Counted from the stretch's first letter, positions 27,629 to 35,982 are shown. The stretch is DNA of 64,000 nt from Diplocloster agilis (GCF_019042275.1 NZ_JAHQCW010000009.1:1-64000); one strand, 5' to 3'. Translations and numbers: made by a program. Notes: generated by a model not told the origin, from the sequence alone.

Positions 27629-27765
27629 ACGGAAGACCGATTTTCAAAAACTTTTAGACAAATATTTTCGGTTTTGCCTGACAAAGTCGGATGGAGGGAG
27701 CTCATTCTTTTTAGGAGAATGAGACCGCGTTCCGGTACCTGAAGTATCCGTTTGGACAGAAAAAA

Positions 27766-27805
27766 CCGCTGCAGCTTCGCTGTTCAACCAGCGGTACTGC
27801 AACGG
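27766..27805 (-). terminator. Terminator behind divIC
   Basis: Minus strand CCGTTGCAG pairs with CTGCAGCGG (one G-U), followed by TTTTTT. It separates the hup-divIC block from spoIIE. Confidence 0.75.
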
Positions 27806-27907
27806 CTTTTATCCTGCCCTGTAAAAGGTTCAATTTAGGGATTCTGATATCCCCTCCTGATCCGTGTATGGCTCTTTCATATCGTTGTGGTGATGAATTA
27901 GAGATAT

Positions 27908-28216
27908 TTACTTACTATCCTCCGGCTTGAAGATGATCTCGTCGTCATAGACCAGCCCCAGCTTGTCCTTAGCTACCTCTTCAATGTACTTTTTAGTGTT
28001 CACGTATTTCTTCAAGTCTTCTATCTCTTTTGTTCTTTGCTTTTCTTCATCTATCTGTGCGTTAAGCTTATCGGTGCGTTCCTGGTATGTTCCGCTTTTT
28101 GCCCGCAGGTTCATACTGTTCGCATTGACCACTACGACGAGGGCCAGAACGACTACCGCAACGATTCTCATTCCGATTTTGTTTTGATTTCTTCTTTTCT
28201 TTCTTCTCCTGGCCAT
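27908..28216 (-). CDS. divIC: Septum formation initiator (DivIC/FtsB family)
   Basis: 102-aa bitopic division protein. Very basic N terminus (MARRRKKRRNQNK), one membrane helix (IVAVVVLALVVVVNANSM), then a coiled coil (YQERTDKLNAQIDEEKQRTKEIEDLKKYV) and the conserved YIEEVAKDKLGLVYDDEIIF end. In Bacillus, DivIC works with FtsL and DivIB at the septum, and its gene follows yabPQ as here. Confidence 0.92.
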   Translation of the reverse strand: MARRRKKRRNQNKIGMRIVAVVVLALVVVVNANSMNLRAKSGTYQERTDKLNAQIDEEKQRTKEIEDLKKYVNTKKYIEEVAKDKLGLVYDDEIIFKPEDSK

Positions 28217-28245
28217 AAGCTTACCTCGCTGTCTGAAAACCCTGA

Positions 28246-28734
28246 TTAATGTCTGCGTATTACCATTTTAACTTCTTTGCCCAGTTTTTTCAATCGTTTC
28301 CCAAAAAACTTTCGAAGTTTTTTCAGACGATTTCCGACATGCTTAACCGGCCTGGCCGCAGTCCTTCCCATCCAGCGCAGCGGACGCAGAAGAAAACCTA
28401 TGATTTTCAATATGGTGCGAACAATAAAGTTTAACGCCGCTGAGATGTATTTCACAAAAAATGGGCTGATGCTGATGTTATAGAGAAGCATTCCCAGTAC
28501 AATGGCAGCGATGGAGAACCCCCGGATGATTCCGTCGTTTTCCGTATAGAGCATCTTGAAAATCAGCAGACCGCTCATGACCCAGAAACACAGATCCTCA
28601 AAAGCGGTAAAAATCACTCCGTGTTTCACCACCCGCCGAAAGATCCTCAACACATCGTAAATAAATACGATAAAAACCCCCGACAGAACGCAGTTCAAGA
28701 AAAAACGGGTTTCCCGCATGATATCCTGACTCAT
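28246..28734 (-). CDS. yabQ: Spore cortex biosynthesis protein YabQ
   Basis: 162-aa membrane protein. Helices at residues about 10-30, 43-62 and 68-90 (LNCVLSGVFIVFIYDVLRIFRR; FEDLCFWVMSGLLIFKMLY), then a long basic tail (RLKKLRKFFGKRLKKLGKEVK). YabQ is needed for cortex formation in Bacillus spores. It starts 6 bp behind yabP and precedes divIC, the conserved gene order. Confidence 0.92.
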   Translation of the reverse strand: MSQDIMRETRFFLNCVLSGVFIVFIYDVLRIFRRVVKHGVIFTAFEDLCFWVMSGLLIFKMLYTENDGIIRGFSIAAIVLGMLLYNISISPFFVKYISAALNFIVRTILKIIGFLLRPLRWMGRTAARPVKHVGNRLKKLRKFFGKRLKKLGKEVKMVIRRH

Positions 28735-28740
28735 AGGCGC

Positions 28741-29025
28741 CTACTTAAACAGTCTTCCGAGCAGGGATTCGCCTTTGTTTGCGTAACCGCTGACATCGGA
28801 ATACGTCAGGCTGTCGATCTGCCCCTCGATATCAACCTCCCCTTTTTCCAGCGTCAGCCTGTTCACGTGCAGATCGTTCCCCTTAATCATAAGCATACCC
28901 TGGTCTGTCTCTAACAAAATTTCCTTAATATCAAAGGACAGCACGTCCGAAACACCACTAATGGTTCCCGATTTGCGGTTATTTAAGATCACCTTGTGAG
29001 CTCTCTGCGTTTGTCTTTCTTCCAC
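28741..29025 (-). CDS. yabP: Sporulation protein YabP
   Basis: 94-aa protein starting at GTG 29025 (VEERQTQRAHKVILNNRKSG), with AAGGGGG seven bases upstream. The frame could be extended to ATG 29064 or 29103, but the chosen start matches usual YabP length. Family signature GVSDVLSFDIKEILLETDQGMLMIKGNDLHVNRLTLEKGEVDIEG is complete. YabP is made in the mother cell under sigma-E in Bacillus. It couples to yabQ. Confidence 0.9.
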   Translation of the reverse strand: MEERQTQRAHKVILNNRKSGTISGVSDVLSFDIKEILLETDQGMLMIKGNDLHVNRLTLEKGEVDIEGQIDSLTYSDVSGYANKGESLLGRLFK

Positions 29026-29120
29026 GATAGGACCCCCTTCTTTTATAGAGATTCGCATGCGAAACTCTCCGCCAGCGGCGGGCCGCGTTAGCGGCAAATT
29101 CATCTTTCGTAAATTCTATG

Positions 29121-29140
29121 AAAGGGGACGTCCATTTATA
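29121..29140. repeat. Solo terminal motif of family 1 palindromes
   Basis: AAAGGGGACGTCCATTT, close to the outer end of element D (AAAAGGGGACATGTCCATTT), located 7 bp behind the rqcP stop. No palindrome follows. Confidence 0.4.
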
Positions 29141-29146
29141 ACCGGA

Positions 29147-29386
29147 TTATAAATATTTAAACAACTCGCCGGCCTCGTCTTTTTTCACTGTTTCCTGCAC
29201 ATCCAGAACTTCTACCTTCACATTCCTGGTTCCGAACTGGATCTCTATGATGTCTCCCGCCTTAATATCCACACTGGCCTTTGCCACTTTCCCATTCACA
29301 CTGACCCTTCCCGCGTCACAGGCTTCATTAGCCACGGTTCTGCGCTTGATCAGTCTAGAAACCTTCAGATATTTATCTAATCTCAT
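29147..29386 (-). CDS. rqcP: S4-domain ribosome quality control protein RqcP (YabO)
   Basis: 79-aa S4 RNA-binding protein (MRLDKYLKVSRLIKRRTVANEACDAGRVSVNGKVAKASVDIKAGDIIEIQFG). In Bacillus the homologue YabO/RqcP binds the obstructed 50S subunit and supports alanine tailing by RqcH. The location ahead of yabP matches the Bacillus order. An element of family 1 separates it from hup upstream. Confidence 0.92.
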   Translation of the reverse strand: MRLDKYLKVSRLIKRRTVANEACDAGRVSVNGKVAKASVDIKAGDIIEIQFGTRNVKVEVLDVQETVKKDEAGELFKYL

Positions 29387-29551
29387 GTCAATTTCTCCTA
29401 TCTAATATTAATTAATCCAAATCGCTCTTATACCATACCACATAACATACCCTCCCATCAACTCCCCGCGCAGTCCTGTTCCGATCCGGGTCTGCAAATA
29501 ATACTCTAATTCACTTAAGCCGGCGCCCGAGACCGAGCCGCCCCGATAAAA

Positions 29552-29995
29552 GGGAATCTGGCAGGGCCTGGAACGGCGCTTCCTCGGGGGTGGGAGTATC
29601 CCGCTGCTTGGGGGATAGGAACGCGGGCGGTATCCGGGGAGGCTTCCGGCGGACGGGGGCTTTGGTGGCTCCTTGGGAGCGCATAGGGCGGCTGAGTATC
29701 CGTTTAGTGGAATCGGAAAGCCGGGTTCAGGATGACTGGCGGACTTCACGTCCGACGGGCAAGAGCCTCTGAACCGGGAACACCTCATGTGTTCCTGGTG
29801 AATAGGCTCGGTTCCTGAACCCGGCTTTCCGATTCCACTTAACGGATACCAGCGCAAGCCCTCCGCGCTCCCAAGGAGCCACCAAAGCCCCCGTCCGCCG
29901 GAAGCCTCCCCGGATACCGCCCGCGTTCCTATCCCCCAAGCAGCGGGATACCTCCACCCCCGGGGAAGCACCGTTCCAGGCCCTGCCAGATTCCC
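29552..29995. repeat. Giant palindromic element, family 1, copy C (444 bp)
   Basis: Outer arms GGGAATCTGGCAGGGCCTGG and its complement ending at 29995. The core is 29717-29828. Mid-arm left CTTTGGTGGCTCCTTGGG pairs exactly with CCCAAGGAGCCACCAAAG on the right, although this 18-mer differs from the equivalent in the other copies. It lies just behind the hup terminator and upstream of rqcP. It has no AAAGGGGACATGTCC terminus. Long frames across it reflect GC-rich symmetry. Confidence 0.88.
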
Positions 29996-30010
29996 GCCCC
30001 CCTCAAAAAA

Positions 30011-30041
30011 AGGGCTGTCCACACTTTCGCGTGACAGCCCT
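30011..30041 (-). terminator. Intrinsic terminator of hup
   Basis: Minus strand AGGGCTGTC...GGACAGCCCT with a GAAA-capped inner stem, followed by TTTTTT; 28 bp behind the hup stop. Confidence 0.9.
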
Positions 30042-30069
30042 AATCAGTTCAGATCCTGAGGTAACAGAA

Positions 30070-30345
30070 TTATGCGTTTACAGCATCCTTTAAAGCTTTT
30101 CCAGCTTTGAATTTCGGCATTTTGGAAGCCGGGATCGTCATAGCCTCGCCACTGCGGGGATTGCGTCCTTCTCTGGCTGCTCTTTCAGCAACTTCGAAAG
30201 TACCGAAGCCTACTAACTGAACTTTTCCGCCTTTTACTAATTCTTCAGATACAACATCGATAAACGCTTTCACAGCTTTTTCTGCATCTTTTTTGGATAA
30301 TCCTGTTTTGTCGGCCATAGCCGCTACTAAATCTTGTCTGCTCAT
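30070..30345 (-). CDS. hup: HU-family DNA-binding protein
   Basis: 91-aa nucleoid protein. DNA-arm sequence GFGTFEVAERAAREGRNPRSGEAMTIPASKMPKFKAGKALKDAV and N-terminal MSRQDLVAAMADKTGLSKKDAEKAVKAF are typical of HU. AGGAGGAG precedes ATG. It has its own strong promoter overlapping the mazG stop, and its own terminator, as expected for an abundant protein. Confidence 0.97.
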   Translation of the reverse strand: MSRQDLVAAMADKTGLSKKDAEKAVKAFIDVVSEELVKGGKVQLVGFGTFEVAERAAREGRNPRSGEAMTIPASKMPKFKAGKALKDAVNA

Positions 30346-30411
30346 GGATGAACTCCTCCTCTGATTTCTTACTGCAATAGTAGTATTAAAGCTATAAACA
30401 CTTCAAAATTA

Positions 30412-30440
30412 GTTATAACTGTTTCCGCCCTATTTGTCAA
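30412..30440 (-). promoter_or_regulatory. hup promoter
   Basis: Minus strand TTGACA, exact 17-bp spacer, TATAAC. The -35 overlaps the end of mazG. The leader to the hup ATG is about 60 nt. Confidence 0.8.
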
Positions 30441-30847
30441 GGAATTTCGTGATGTTTTGCCGCTTTTGCGGCCTTTTCCGCTTTCTTGATCTCTTCCCAG
30501 TTTAACAGGACCTCCGCGGACGTATCGGCATGTCCGTCACCAAATACGTGTGGATGCCTTCGTATCATTTTCCGGGCTATCTCATTGATGACGTCATCGA
30601 TGGTAAACCGGCCTTCTTCTTCTGCAATCTGGCTGTGCATCAGGACCTGTAACAGTACGTCTCCCAGCTCCTCGCACAGGTTCTCGTCATCCTTATTGTC
30701 GATGGCCTGAATCACTTCTTCACATTCTTCCGTCAGACATGGTTTCAGGCTCTCGTGGGTCTGCTCCCGGTCCCAGGGGCAGCCATTCTCGGAACGCAGA
30801 TTCCGGATAATATCCACCAGCTCTGCAAATGAGTAGCTTTTTTCCAT
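30437..30847 (-). CDS. mazG: MazG nucleotide pyrophosphohydrolase
   Basis: 136-aa single-domain MazG, hydrolysing nucleoside triphosphates to monophosphates. Motifs NGCPWDREQTHESLKPCLTEECEEV, then EELGDVLLQVLMHSQIAEE and the C-terminal RRHPHVFGD with NWEEIK. The E-x2-E and E-x2-D metal ligands are present. Shorter than the two-domain E. coli protein (about 263 aa). ATG 30847 with GAGGGAG is preferred over a GTG at 30877. The hup promoter lies in its 3' end. Confidence 0.93.
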   Translation of the reverse strand: MEKSYSFAELVDIIRNLRSENGCPWDREQTHESLKPCLTEECEEVIQAIDNKDDENLCEELGDVLLQVLMHSQIAEEEGRFTIDDVINEIARKMIRRHPHVFGDGHADTSAEVLLNWEEIKKAEKAAKAAKHHEIP

Positions 30848-30902
30848 AGCTCCCTCTTCCCTTTCCGGGACAATCACTGATTGTGATTGCTCATATTATG
30901 TT

Positions 30903-32639
30903 CTACAGCATGCACTCTACCATAGCCAGCACTTCTTTTCCAAGAGCCTCTGATTTTTGTTCCGCGTCTTCCATGGAACTGCCCTTGATGCCGTAATAGA
31001 ATTTTACTTTGGGCTCCGTGCCGGACGGGCGGACACATACCCATGCATCGCCTTCCAGATCATAGTAAAGGACGTTGGAGGCGGGCAATCCTGTGCCGGT
31101 AACTTCCCCGGTGGCCATGTTCTTCACGGTGTCTAACTTATAGTCTCTGGCGGACAATACCTTGCAGCCGCCAATCTCGGCCGGGGTCTCCTTGCGCAGG
31201 TTTTCCATGATCTCCTGGATCTTCGCCAGTCCCTCGATCCCTTTTAGGGTGATGGACTTGACGTCATCTTTGTAATAGCCGTATTTCTCATACATGTCGA
31301 TCATGGCGTCCCACAGGGTCTTGCCCTGGGTCTTATAATAGGCCGCCGCTTCACACAGGGCCATGGTGGCGACGATCGCGTCCTTGTCTCTGGCATGGGT
31401 ACCGATCAGGCAGCCGTAGCTTTCCTCAAAGCCAAAGAGATAGGTTCCTTTGCCGCTCTTCTCAAATCCCAGGATCTGCTGGCCGATGAATTTGAAGCCG
31501 GTCAGCACCTCGATCAGGCGGATGTTGTAATATTTTGCAATGGCGTCTGCCATGTTGCTGGTAACGATCGTCTTGATCAGAGCGCCGTCCTCGGGAAGGC
31601 TTCCATTCTGCGCTTTACGCTGGCCGATCTCGTATTCCGCCAGCAGGCAGCCGGACATATTGCCGGTTAATGTGATATATTCCCCTGTTTTGGTATCTTT
31701 TACATAGACGCCCAGTCGGTCCGCGTCCGGGTCGGTAGCCAGGACCAGATCCGCATCCAGCTTCGCCGCCAGCTCAAGAGCCAGCTTAAAGGCCGCTTTA
31801 TCTTCCGGATTCGGATAGCTGACGGTGGGGAATTCCCCGTCGGGCAGTTCCTGTTCCGGTACTACGTAGACATTTTCAAAGCCCAGCTCTTTTAACACTC
31901 TTCTGGCCGGGATATTGCCTGTCCCATGAAGGGGGGTGTAGACGATCTTCAGATCCTTCTGCGCCGCCTTGATCGCTTCCGGATGAATGACCTGTTTTTT
32001 CAGCTCTTCGATATAGGGGTCGTCCACCTCTTTGCCGATAACCTGATAGAGACCGGCGGCCTGTGCGGCGTCCTTGTCCATGGTTTTCACCGTATTATAG
32101 TCGGTCACTTTCTTCACTTCCGCCATGATACCGGTGTCGTGGGGCGGGGTGATCTGCGCGCCGTCTTCCCAGTATACCTTATAACCGTTATATTCCGGCG
32201 GGTTATGGCTGGCCGTGATGTTGATTCCGGCGATACAGCCTAATTTTCTGACCGCGTAGGATAATTCCGGGGTCGGTCGCAGAGATTCGAATATGTATGC
32301 CTTAATGCCATTGGCCGCCAGGCACAACGCAGCTTCCTGGGCGAATTCCGGGGACATTCTCCTGGAGTCATAAGCAATTGCCGCACCCTTGTCCTGAGCG
32401 CCGATACCGTTGATGTAATTGGCCAGTCCCTGGGTGGTTTTCCGTACCGTATAGATATTCATACGATTGGTACCGGCTCCGATCACTCCCCGAAGTCCGG
32501 CTGTTCCGAATTCCAGATCGGTATAAAACCTCTCCTTAATCTCATTTTCATCGTCAGCAATACTCTTGAGTTCTTCTTTCGTAGCTTCGTCAAAATAAGG
32601 ATTTGCAAGCCACTCCTGATACAATTCCTTGTAATCCAT
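30903..32639 (-). CDS. pgcA: Phosphoglucomutase/phosphomannomutase
   Basis: 578-aa alpha-D-phosphohexomutase interconverting glucose-1-P and glucose-6-P. Active-site serine in TASHNPPEYNGYK (near residue 145), metal loop DPDADRLGV, sugar loop FGFEESYG, and phosphate loop RPSGTEPKVKFY. Length and motifs fit the clostridial/Bacillus PgcA group that feeds UDP-glucose and glycogen pathways. GGAGG lies ahead of ATG. A hairpin-containing leader precedes it. Confidence 0.95.
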   Translation of the reverse strand: MDYKELYQEWLANPYFDEATKEELKSIADDENEIKERFYTDLEFGTAGLRGVIGAGTNRMNIYTVRKTTQGLANYINGIGAQDKGAAIAYDSRRMSPEFAQEAALCLAANGIKAYIFESLRPTPELSYAVRKLGCIAGINITASHNPPEYNGYKVYWEDGAQITPPHDTGIMAEVKKVTDYNTVKTMDKDAAQAAGLYQVIGKEVDDPYIEELKKQVIHPEAIKAAQKDLKIVYTPLHGTGNIPARRVLKELGFENVYVVPEQELPDGEFPTVSYPNPEDKAAFKLALELAAKLDADLVLATDPDADRLGVYVKDTKTGEYITLTGNMSGCLLAEYEIGQRKAQNGSLPEDGALIKTIVTSNMADAIAKYYNIRLIEVLTGFKFIGQQILGFEKSGKGTYLFGFEESYGCLIGTHARDKDAIVATMALCEAAAYYKTQGKTLWDAMIDMYEKYGYYKDDVKSITLKGIEGLAKIQEIMENLRKETPAEIGGCKVLSARDYKLDTVKNMATGEVTGTGLPASNVLYYDLEGDAWVCVRPSGTEPKVKFYYGIKGSSMEDAEQKSEALGKEVLAMVECML

Positions 32640-32702
32640 GGTAGAACCTCCTTTATGATCTCTTACTCCGCCCGCACTGACCGGAGGAGTATATAGAAAG
32701 GC

Positions 32703-32731
32703 GCCATCGAAGGTTCTTGCTCATCGATGGC
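32703..32731 (-). terminator. Hairpin between the cotS-like gene and pgcA
   Basis: Minus strand GCCATCGA/TCGATGGC followed by GCGCCTTTCTATAT. A possible promoter (TTTCTT, 17 bp, TATAAT at 32749-32777) lies just before it, so it may be a leader attenuator of pgcA or the end of the cotS-like transcript. Confidence 0.4.
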
Positions 32732-32794
32732 ACTTCCCTGCTAGAGACATTATATAATAAAAAAGGAAAAAAAGAAACTCTTTCATAGCGAATC

Positions 32795-33790
32795 TCAGGA
32801 AAATAGTTCCTGCAAAAACCGCTCCCGTTCGACATTCTGGCGGACCAGGATTTCTAACTTCTCCGTATTTTTATCCGGTATCCACGCCTTGTTTCCGTTG
32901 TAATAATGATTGGCCACCTTCCAGAATTTTTCCGGATAGGACAGACGCAGCCGCAGATTCTGAAGCTCGCTGTTGTCCGTTGTGCGCACCTTCACATACT
33001 GGTCCAGCATCTTGCTTCCAAGCGCGGTATTCCAGTCATGTTTCTCCAGGATCTTCCTCATGAAATGATAGAGATCACTGATCTGGAGATCTACACAGCA
33101 TTTATCGAAATTGGTCACGATCACGCCTTCCCGGCAGTAAACCAGATTATGATGATTAAATTCCCCGTGGCAGACGCTGCCCTCATGGATCGCCTTCTCC
33201 CACAGTTTCTTATATGCCGAGTTCTGTATCTGATCGAGGGTCTTTTCTCCCTGTTCATAGAATTCCTGATAATGGTTCAGGTAACACAGTTCAAACTGGG
33301 ATTTTCTTCTCTTGCTGCGGATAAAGTTCCGGACCTTTTTCAGCTCTTTGTTATGCCGCTCATATTCCAGAATCAGGTTTTCCGCGCACAGCCTGTTCTG
33401 TTCTTCCGGGCTTAAAGTCTTAAAATCCTCAAACTTCATATACTTATGTAGTGCAGCCAGCTTCCTCACCGCAGCCAGAATGTCCTGCTCACTCTTGGTG
33501 TCGCACTCCCGGCCCTCAAACCATTTTTTAACGATATAGGGGGTTTCGTCACGATCTAAGGATATGAGTTCTCCTTCTTTATTTTCGACCAGAGTATCCG
33601 CCGGAAAGCCTTCCGATTCCAGGCCCTTTAACATCTTCTGCTGGTATCCCAGCTTAAACCTGGACCCCTGAAATTCTTTCAAAAGCTTACTCCCCTGATC
33701 TGTCTCACAAATGAGGGCCCCTCTTCCCCTGCGAGTCGTGAAAATCTGTAAATCATATTGTTCTAAAACGCTAAGGCCCCTGTCATTCAC
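32795..33790 (-). CDS. CotS-family spore coat protein (kinase-like)
   Basis: 331-aa protein with an aminoglycoside-phosphotransferase fold. Residues about 200-245 contain CHGEFNHHNLVY and VIVTNFDKCCVDLQISDLYHFMRK, matching the CotS/YutH/CotI group of spore-associated kinase-like proteins. The usual catalytic HGD is HGE here, so activity is uncertain. GTG 33790 has GGGGGG upstream. Its position among sporulation genes supports a spore role; it stands as a single gene. Confidence 0.85.
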   Translation of the reverse strand: MNDRGLSVLEQYDLQIFTTRRGRGALICETDQGSKLLKEFQGSRFKLGYQQKMLKGLESEGFPADTLVENKEGELISLDRDETPYIVKKWFEGRECDTKSEQDILAAVRKLAALHKYMKFEDFKTLSPEEQNRLCAENLILEYERHNKELKKVRNFIRSKRRKSQFELCYLNHYQEFYEQGEKTLDQIQNSAYKKLWEKAIHEGSVCHGEFNHHNLVYCREGVIVTNFDKCCVDLQISDLYHFMRKILEKHDWNTALGSKMLDQYVKVRTTDNSELQNLRLRLSYPEKFWKVANHYYNGNKAWIPDKNTEKLEILVRQNVERERFLQELFS

Positions 33791-33951
33791 TTTCCATCCC
33801 CCCGTTGTTTTCCTTCTAAGGTGTTCTTTCTATTCTATGAAAGGGCGGGGTAAAGTATGCAGAATGGCGGAGGATTCTAAGGGCCTTGCCTGCCGAATCC
33901 GGATGGGGCAGTCAACCGGCAGGGCAGCTTCTTTTCTTTAATATAGAAGGG

Positions 33952-33977
33952 TCGGCCTCCTGTCAGGGGAGGCCGGC
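33952..33977 (-). terminator. Terminator behind the anti-sigma gene
   Basis: Stem GTCGGCCTCC/GGAGGCCGGC with a 6-nt loop, 25 bp behind the stop at 34002; a short T-rich tail (CCTTCTATATT) follows on the minus strand. Confidence 0.6.
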
Positions 33978-34001
33978 GCCATCGTAAATATACAGTTAAA
34001 A

Positions 34002-35435
34002 TTATTGCCGAATATCAACCAGTCCCATGTCGAGACAAGTATCTGAAAATTCAAAGCTGCCGCCGTAAGTGTCCAGATTCAGATAGAGTTTATCCAGTTC
34101 ATCTTCGTTTACGACATATGCCATATGGACCGTTGCCGTCTCGCCAGGTTTGATGCTGCTGATATAGTTTTTGTTTTCCGATCCGCCCAGGACATCGCTG
34201 TAGAGCATATCCCGATTCTGCAGCAGGCTGGTTCCCTGGCTTACATTCCACTGGTCTCCCGGCTGCGGGGTCTCGCCCTGGTAGATGGCGAAATTATCCG
34301 TATTTTCCTGAATTTTCATGAGGCTTCCAAAATACAGGACGTCGTTTAACTCGGTATTTCCGGTATTCTGGTATTCGACGGTTGCGTATACCAGTTTTTG
34401 ATGCACTTCCCGTGTTTTGATTATTTCATCCAGGGAATCTACGCCATTGCCTGTCTTAATGTAGTTGATTGTATTCGGAAGCAGTTTGCCGCCGGCATCT
34501 ACCGCTCCGTCGAATTCGCTGTCCATGTAGGCCGGGTTCAGAAGGCTTACATCGTCTGCGATCTGCACATCCGTTACTTTTATCTTCAGTCCGGCTGCCA
34601 GTTCAGTATCCAGGGGCGAGAATACATCACCGATTTTGTGGACATTCTCCATTCTCTCTTTTGGTACGGTGAGGCACATCCCTGATTCATCGGATTCGCT
34701 TAATTCTTCGTTCTCTATCACGGAGGCAGCATAGTCGCTCCATGCAAGAGCGGGCGTGCTGTCCTTTTCATTCTCAGCAGGGGTCAGACGGATTCCTTCC
34801 GCCGTCTTTAAGGCCTCTTCCCTGGTTACATCCTCTCCTACGTACATCTGGACTACGTGGTGTACCTCCGGGAAGGAGAGATAGATTCTCTGGTTAAAAT
34901 AGACGCTTCCGTCGTTGCCTTTCTGCATTTCCAGGTAAACACCCTCATGGCCTCCGGCCAGAATATTTTCGCTGTTCAGCACTCCCTTATCCAGTACCCG
35001 GAATGCGTCGTCCCCCTGATCCATACCATAAAGGACTATGCTGATCCCTCCTATACTGGGAGTGTCGGAGTAGCTGTATTTACCTTCTTCCGTCTGAATC
35101 ATCCCCTCAGGGATATAACCGGTTTCTAATGTTACGGCAGGTATTTCGGCCGGAACTGACTGCGCCTGTGTTCCCGCTTCGGCTCCTTCTGTTTTCTGTA
35201 TCTTGGTCTCTACCGCATATGTTCCTGCCGGCTCCCGGTTCATCTGATATAGCTTGACCCCCGCAAATACGGTGGTTCCCATTACCATTACGGCGACCGC
35301 GGATGCTATGGCAATCTTAGCGGCTGAGAAATGGGGTTTTACGGTTTTTATCTGCTTCGCAACTTCCCGTTCTACCATTGCTTTCATATCTTCCGGCATG
35401 TTGGGGAATTCCTGTTTCATATCTTCTAATCTCAT
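34002..35435 (-). CDS. Transmembrane anti-sigma-like protein (DUF4179-type)
   Basis: 477-aa membrane protein encoded directly behind the ECF sigma gene, with a TGATG overlap. Residues 1-40 are cytosolic (MRLEDMKQEFPNMPEDMKAMVEREVAKQI), one helix follows (IAIASAVAVMVMGTTVFAGVKL), and the remaining 410 residues are extracytosolic. This layout is typical of cognate anti-sigma factors that hold the sigma subunit until an envelope signal arrives. No zinc-binding HxxxCxxC motif is visible. The outer part resembles DUF4179/DUF5643-like regions. ATG 35435 has AAGGAGG. Confidence 0.8.
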   Translation of the reverse strand: MRLEDMKQEFPNMPEDMKAMVEREVAKQIKTVKPHFSAAKIAIASAVAVMVMGTTVFAGVKLYQMNREPAGTYAVETKIQKTEGAEAGTQAQSVPAEIPAVTLETGYIPEGMIQTEEGKYSYSDTPSIGGISIVLYGMDQGDDAFRVLDKGVLNSENILAGGHEGVYLEMQKGNDGSVYFNQRIYLSFPEVHHVVQMYVGEDVTREEALKTAEGIRLTPAENEKDSTPALAWSDYAASVIENEELSESDESGMCLTVPKERMENVHKIGDVFSPLDTELAAGLKIKVTDVQIADDVSLLNPAYMDSEFDGAVDAGGKLLPNTINYIKTGNGVDSLDEIIKTREVHQKLVYATVEYQNTGNTELNDVLYFGSLMKIQENTDNFAIYQGETPQPGDQWNVSQGTSLLQNRDMLYSDVLGGSENKNYISSIKPGETATVHMAYVVNEDELDKLYLNLDTYGGSFEFSDTCLDMGLVDIRQ

Positions 35436-35911
35436 CACAGCGCCTCCTTAGCTTCTAACTCATTTTTTAATCGTGCCCTGGCTCTGGCCAAGCGGTTTTT
35501 GACTGCACTTTCTGAAAGATCCAGCAGTTGTGCGATTTCACGGACGTTGTATCCCTCTACATAATACAGGATGATGGTCAGTCTCGCGTCTTTGGGCAGC
35601 TGGCTGACCGCCTCGTACAGATCGGAATAATCCTTGCTTTGTTCCGCCGATTCTTCCGGCATATAGCTTTCCAGAGAGACAATCCGTTTTTCTGTTCTCA
35701 TAATTTTATAGCATTCGTTAATCAGGATTCGGATCAGCCAGGTCCGGGCATAGGCATCTGATTTCAATGCATGCAGTTTTGTAAATGCTTTTACGATTGC
35801 TTCCTGTATGGCATCCGCGCAGTCCGCATCATTGCGCAGAAGCGTTCTGGCCACATGATACATGGTGTCCTCGGAAGCAATAATCAGCTCTCCTAATTGT
35901 TCCTTCTTCAT
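35435..35911 (-). CDS. ECF RNA polymerase sigma factor
   Basis: 158-aa sigma-70 family factor. Region 2 is MYHVARTLLRNDADCADAIQEAIVKAFTKLHALKSDAYARTWLIRILINECY (residues 17-68), region 4 is LPKDARLTIILYYVEGYNVREIAQLLDLSESAVKNRLARARARLKNEL (104-150). Close in style to SigV/SigW-type factors of Firmicutes. It is cotranscribed with its putative anti-sigma factor, and its upstream region carries an ECF-like promoter, suggesting autoregulation. Confidence 0.93.
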   Translation of the reverse strand: MKKEQLGELIIASEDTMYHVARTLLRNDADCADAIQEAIVKAFTKLHALKSDAYARTWLIRILINECYKIMRTEKRIVSLESYMPEESAEQSKDYSDLYEAVSQLPKDARLTIILYYVEGYNVREIAQLLDLSESAVKNRLARARARLKNELEAKEAL

Positions 35912-35954
35912 TTTTGTCCTTCCTGCCGGCCGGCATTTCTTTTTGTTTCATAAG

Positions 35955-35982
35955 TTAGATGCACGAAGGGGGAATTCGGTCC
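35955..35982 (-). promoter_or_regulatory. Putative autoregulated ECF promoter
   Basis: Minus strand GGACC, 16-bp spacer, CATCTAA, which resembles the ECF pattern GGAAC-N16-CGTCTAA. It lies 44 bp upstream of the sigma gene start. Confidence 0.5.

Noticed and set aside
29408-30022. Long open frames on both strands of element C (also 52094-52525, 39020-39592, 20911-21190, 12-494 in other copies)
   Set aside because: They encode similar-looking peptides only because the core and arms are repeated and palindromic. They have no consistent start or RBS and both strands are open at once. Treated as non-coding repeats.
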